Positions 4,971 to 5,226 of a stretch of DNA of 5,226 bases are shown in pieces. Both the position numbers and the translations under genes were made by a program. Below the pieces are notes generated by a model, which made no database searches, was not told the origin of the DNA, and saw only the letters and a list, made by a program, of their open reading frames with translations. The DNA is from Gammaproteobacteria bacterium (GTDB taxonomy: Bacteria > Pseudomonadota > Gammaproteobacteria > Chromatiales > Chromatiaceae). Location: positions 1 through 5,226 of the forward strand of contig JARFQQ010000110.1 of the NCBI GenBank assembly GCA_029287695.1. The letters are read 5' to 3'. The number at the start of each line of letters is the position of its first letter. Position 1 is the first letter of the stretch.

Positions 4971-5226
4971 ATGGCAATCAAGAAGACAAAGAAGAAGTCT
5001 TCGAAAAAGAAGGCAGCTGCCAAGAAAAAGGTAGTTGCCAAAAAGAAAGTTGCAGCAACCAGGAAGAAGGTTGCTAAAAAGAAAGTCGCCAAAAAGAAGG
5101 CAACGAAAAAGAAGGTAGCCAAGAAAAAGGCAACCAAGAAAAAAGTCGCCAAGAAGAAGGCTGCGAAAAAGAAGTTAGCCAAGAAAAAGGCAACCAAAAA
5201 GAAAGTCGCCAGGAAGAAAGCAGCGA
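4971..5226 (+). CDS. Lysine-rich histone H1-like repeat protein, 3' end missing
   Basis: The visible 85 residues contain 45 lysines and are otherwise mostly A, V and T, with two R and no acidic residue. After the lead MAIKKTKKKSS the sequence becomes pentapeptides KKKVA, KKKAT, KKKAA, KKKLA, in step from about residue 36. This resembles the basic tails of bacterial histone H1-like proteins (AlgP/AlgR3 of Pseudomonas, BpH1 of Bordetella, Chlamydia Hc proteins), which bind and compact DNA nonspecifically. No globular domain is seen so far, and the true length is unknown because the gene runs off the window. ATG 4971 has AGGGGG (4960-4965) 5 nt upstream. It stands alone behind its own promoter region. 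A specific family name is not supported; DNA binding is inferred from composition. Confidence 0.82.
   Translation, partial: MAIKKTKKKSSKKKAAAKKKVVAKKKVAATRKKVAKKKVAKKKATKKKVAKKKATKKKVAKKKAAKKKLAKKKATKKKVARKKAA
5106..5225 (+). repeat. Two tandem 60-nt copies in the H1-like gene
   Basis: Positions 5106-5165 and 5166-5225 are in-frame tandem copies with 54 of 60 identical bases, each encoding four pentapeptides (KKK-V/L-A, KKKAT, KKKVA, K/R-KKAA). Most differences are synonymous. The basic unit is 15 nt. The similarity points to recent duplication or slippage, and the tract may continue past the window. Confidence 0.8.

Noticed and set aside
4949..5197. Minus-strand frame encoding F/L/A-rich repeats that look like membrane segments
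   Set aside because: It is the reverse complement of the lysine-codon repeats (AAG/AAA become CTT/TTT). The plus strand has a Shine-Dalgarno and proper start, and the minus frame has neither.
5106..5225. CRISPR-like or satellite array
   Set aside because: The repeats are in-frame and contiguous without spacers, and they encode KKKxA pentapeptides, so they are a coding repeat.

Overview
The window is a contig end from a gammaproteobacterium. The evidence is gene order: ygfB, pepP, ubiH and a second ubiquinone monooxygenase run leftward, and a ZapB-like gene, zapA, the 6S RNA gene (ssrS) and fau run rightward. As I recall, this is the arrangement in Pseudomonas and relatives, and E. coli keeps much of it. 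The coding DNA is fairly G+C-rich, while the gap at 4680-4970 is A+T-rich. Genus cannot be assigned from the sequence alone; a Pseudomonas-like or Chromatiales-like lineage is a reasonable guess.

Layout. Positions 1-95 are not genomic. They are an Illumina/Nextera read-through (poly-C, T4, P7, a 10-nt index, Nextera mosaic end) in reverse-complement orientation. Real sequence starts at 96, inside the 5' end of a FAD monooxygenase on the minus strand. Positions 151-3208 hold ubiH, pepP and ygfB on the minus strand, joined by 4-nt ATGA overlaps. Positions 3209-3317 are a divergent promoter region. Positions 3318-3838 hold a small coiled-coil (ZapB-like) gene and zapA on the plus strand with a 4-nt GTGA overlap. 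Positions 3863-4052 are 6S RNA, and fau follows at 4059-4679. An A+T-rich gap (4680-4970) carries several dyads and a sigma70-like promoter. From 4971 to the right end is an unfinished gene for a lysine-rich, histone H1-like repeat protein.

Function. The minus-strand genes form one unit for ubiquinone ring hydroxylation, with a proline-specific aminopeptidase and a small conserved protein. The plus-strand genes serve Z-ring assembly (ZapA and partner), stationary-phase control of RNA polymerase (6S RNA) and folate repair (Fau). The H1-like protein probably binds and compacts DNA.

I do not see a previously undescribed system. The points most worth a second look are the adapter contamination and the chimeric protein it creates, the fau start codon placed directly after the 6S RNA closing stem without a Shine-Dalgarno, the back-to-back promoters at 3241-3292, and the repeat protein whose promoter overlaps two dyads.
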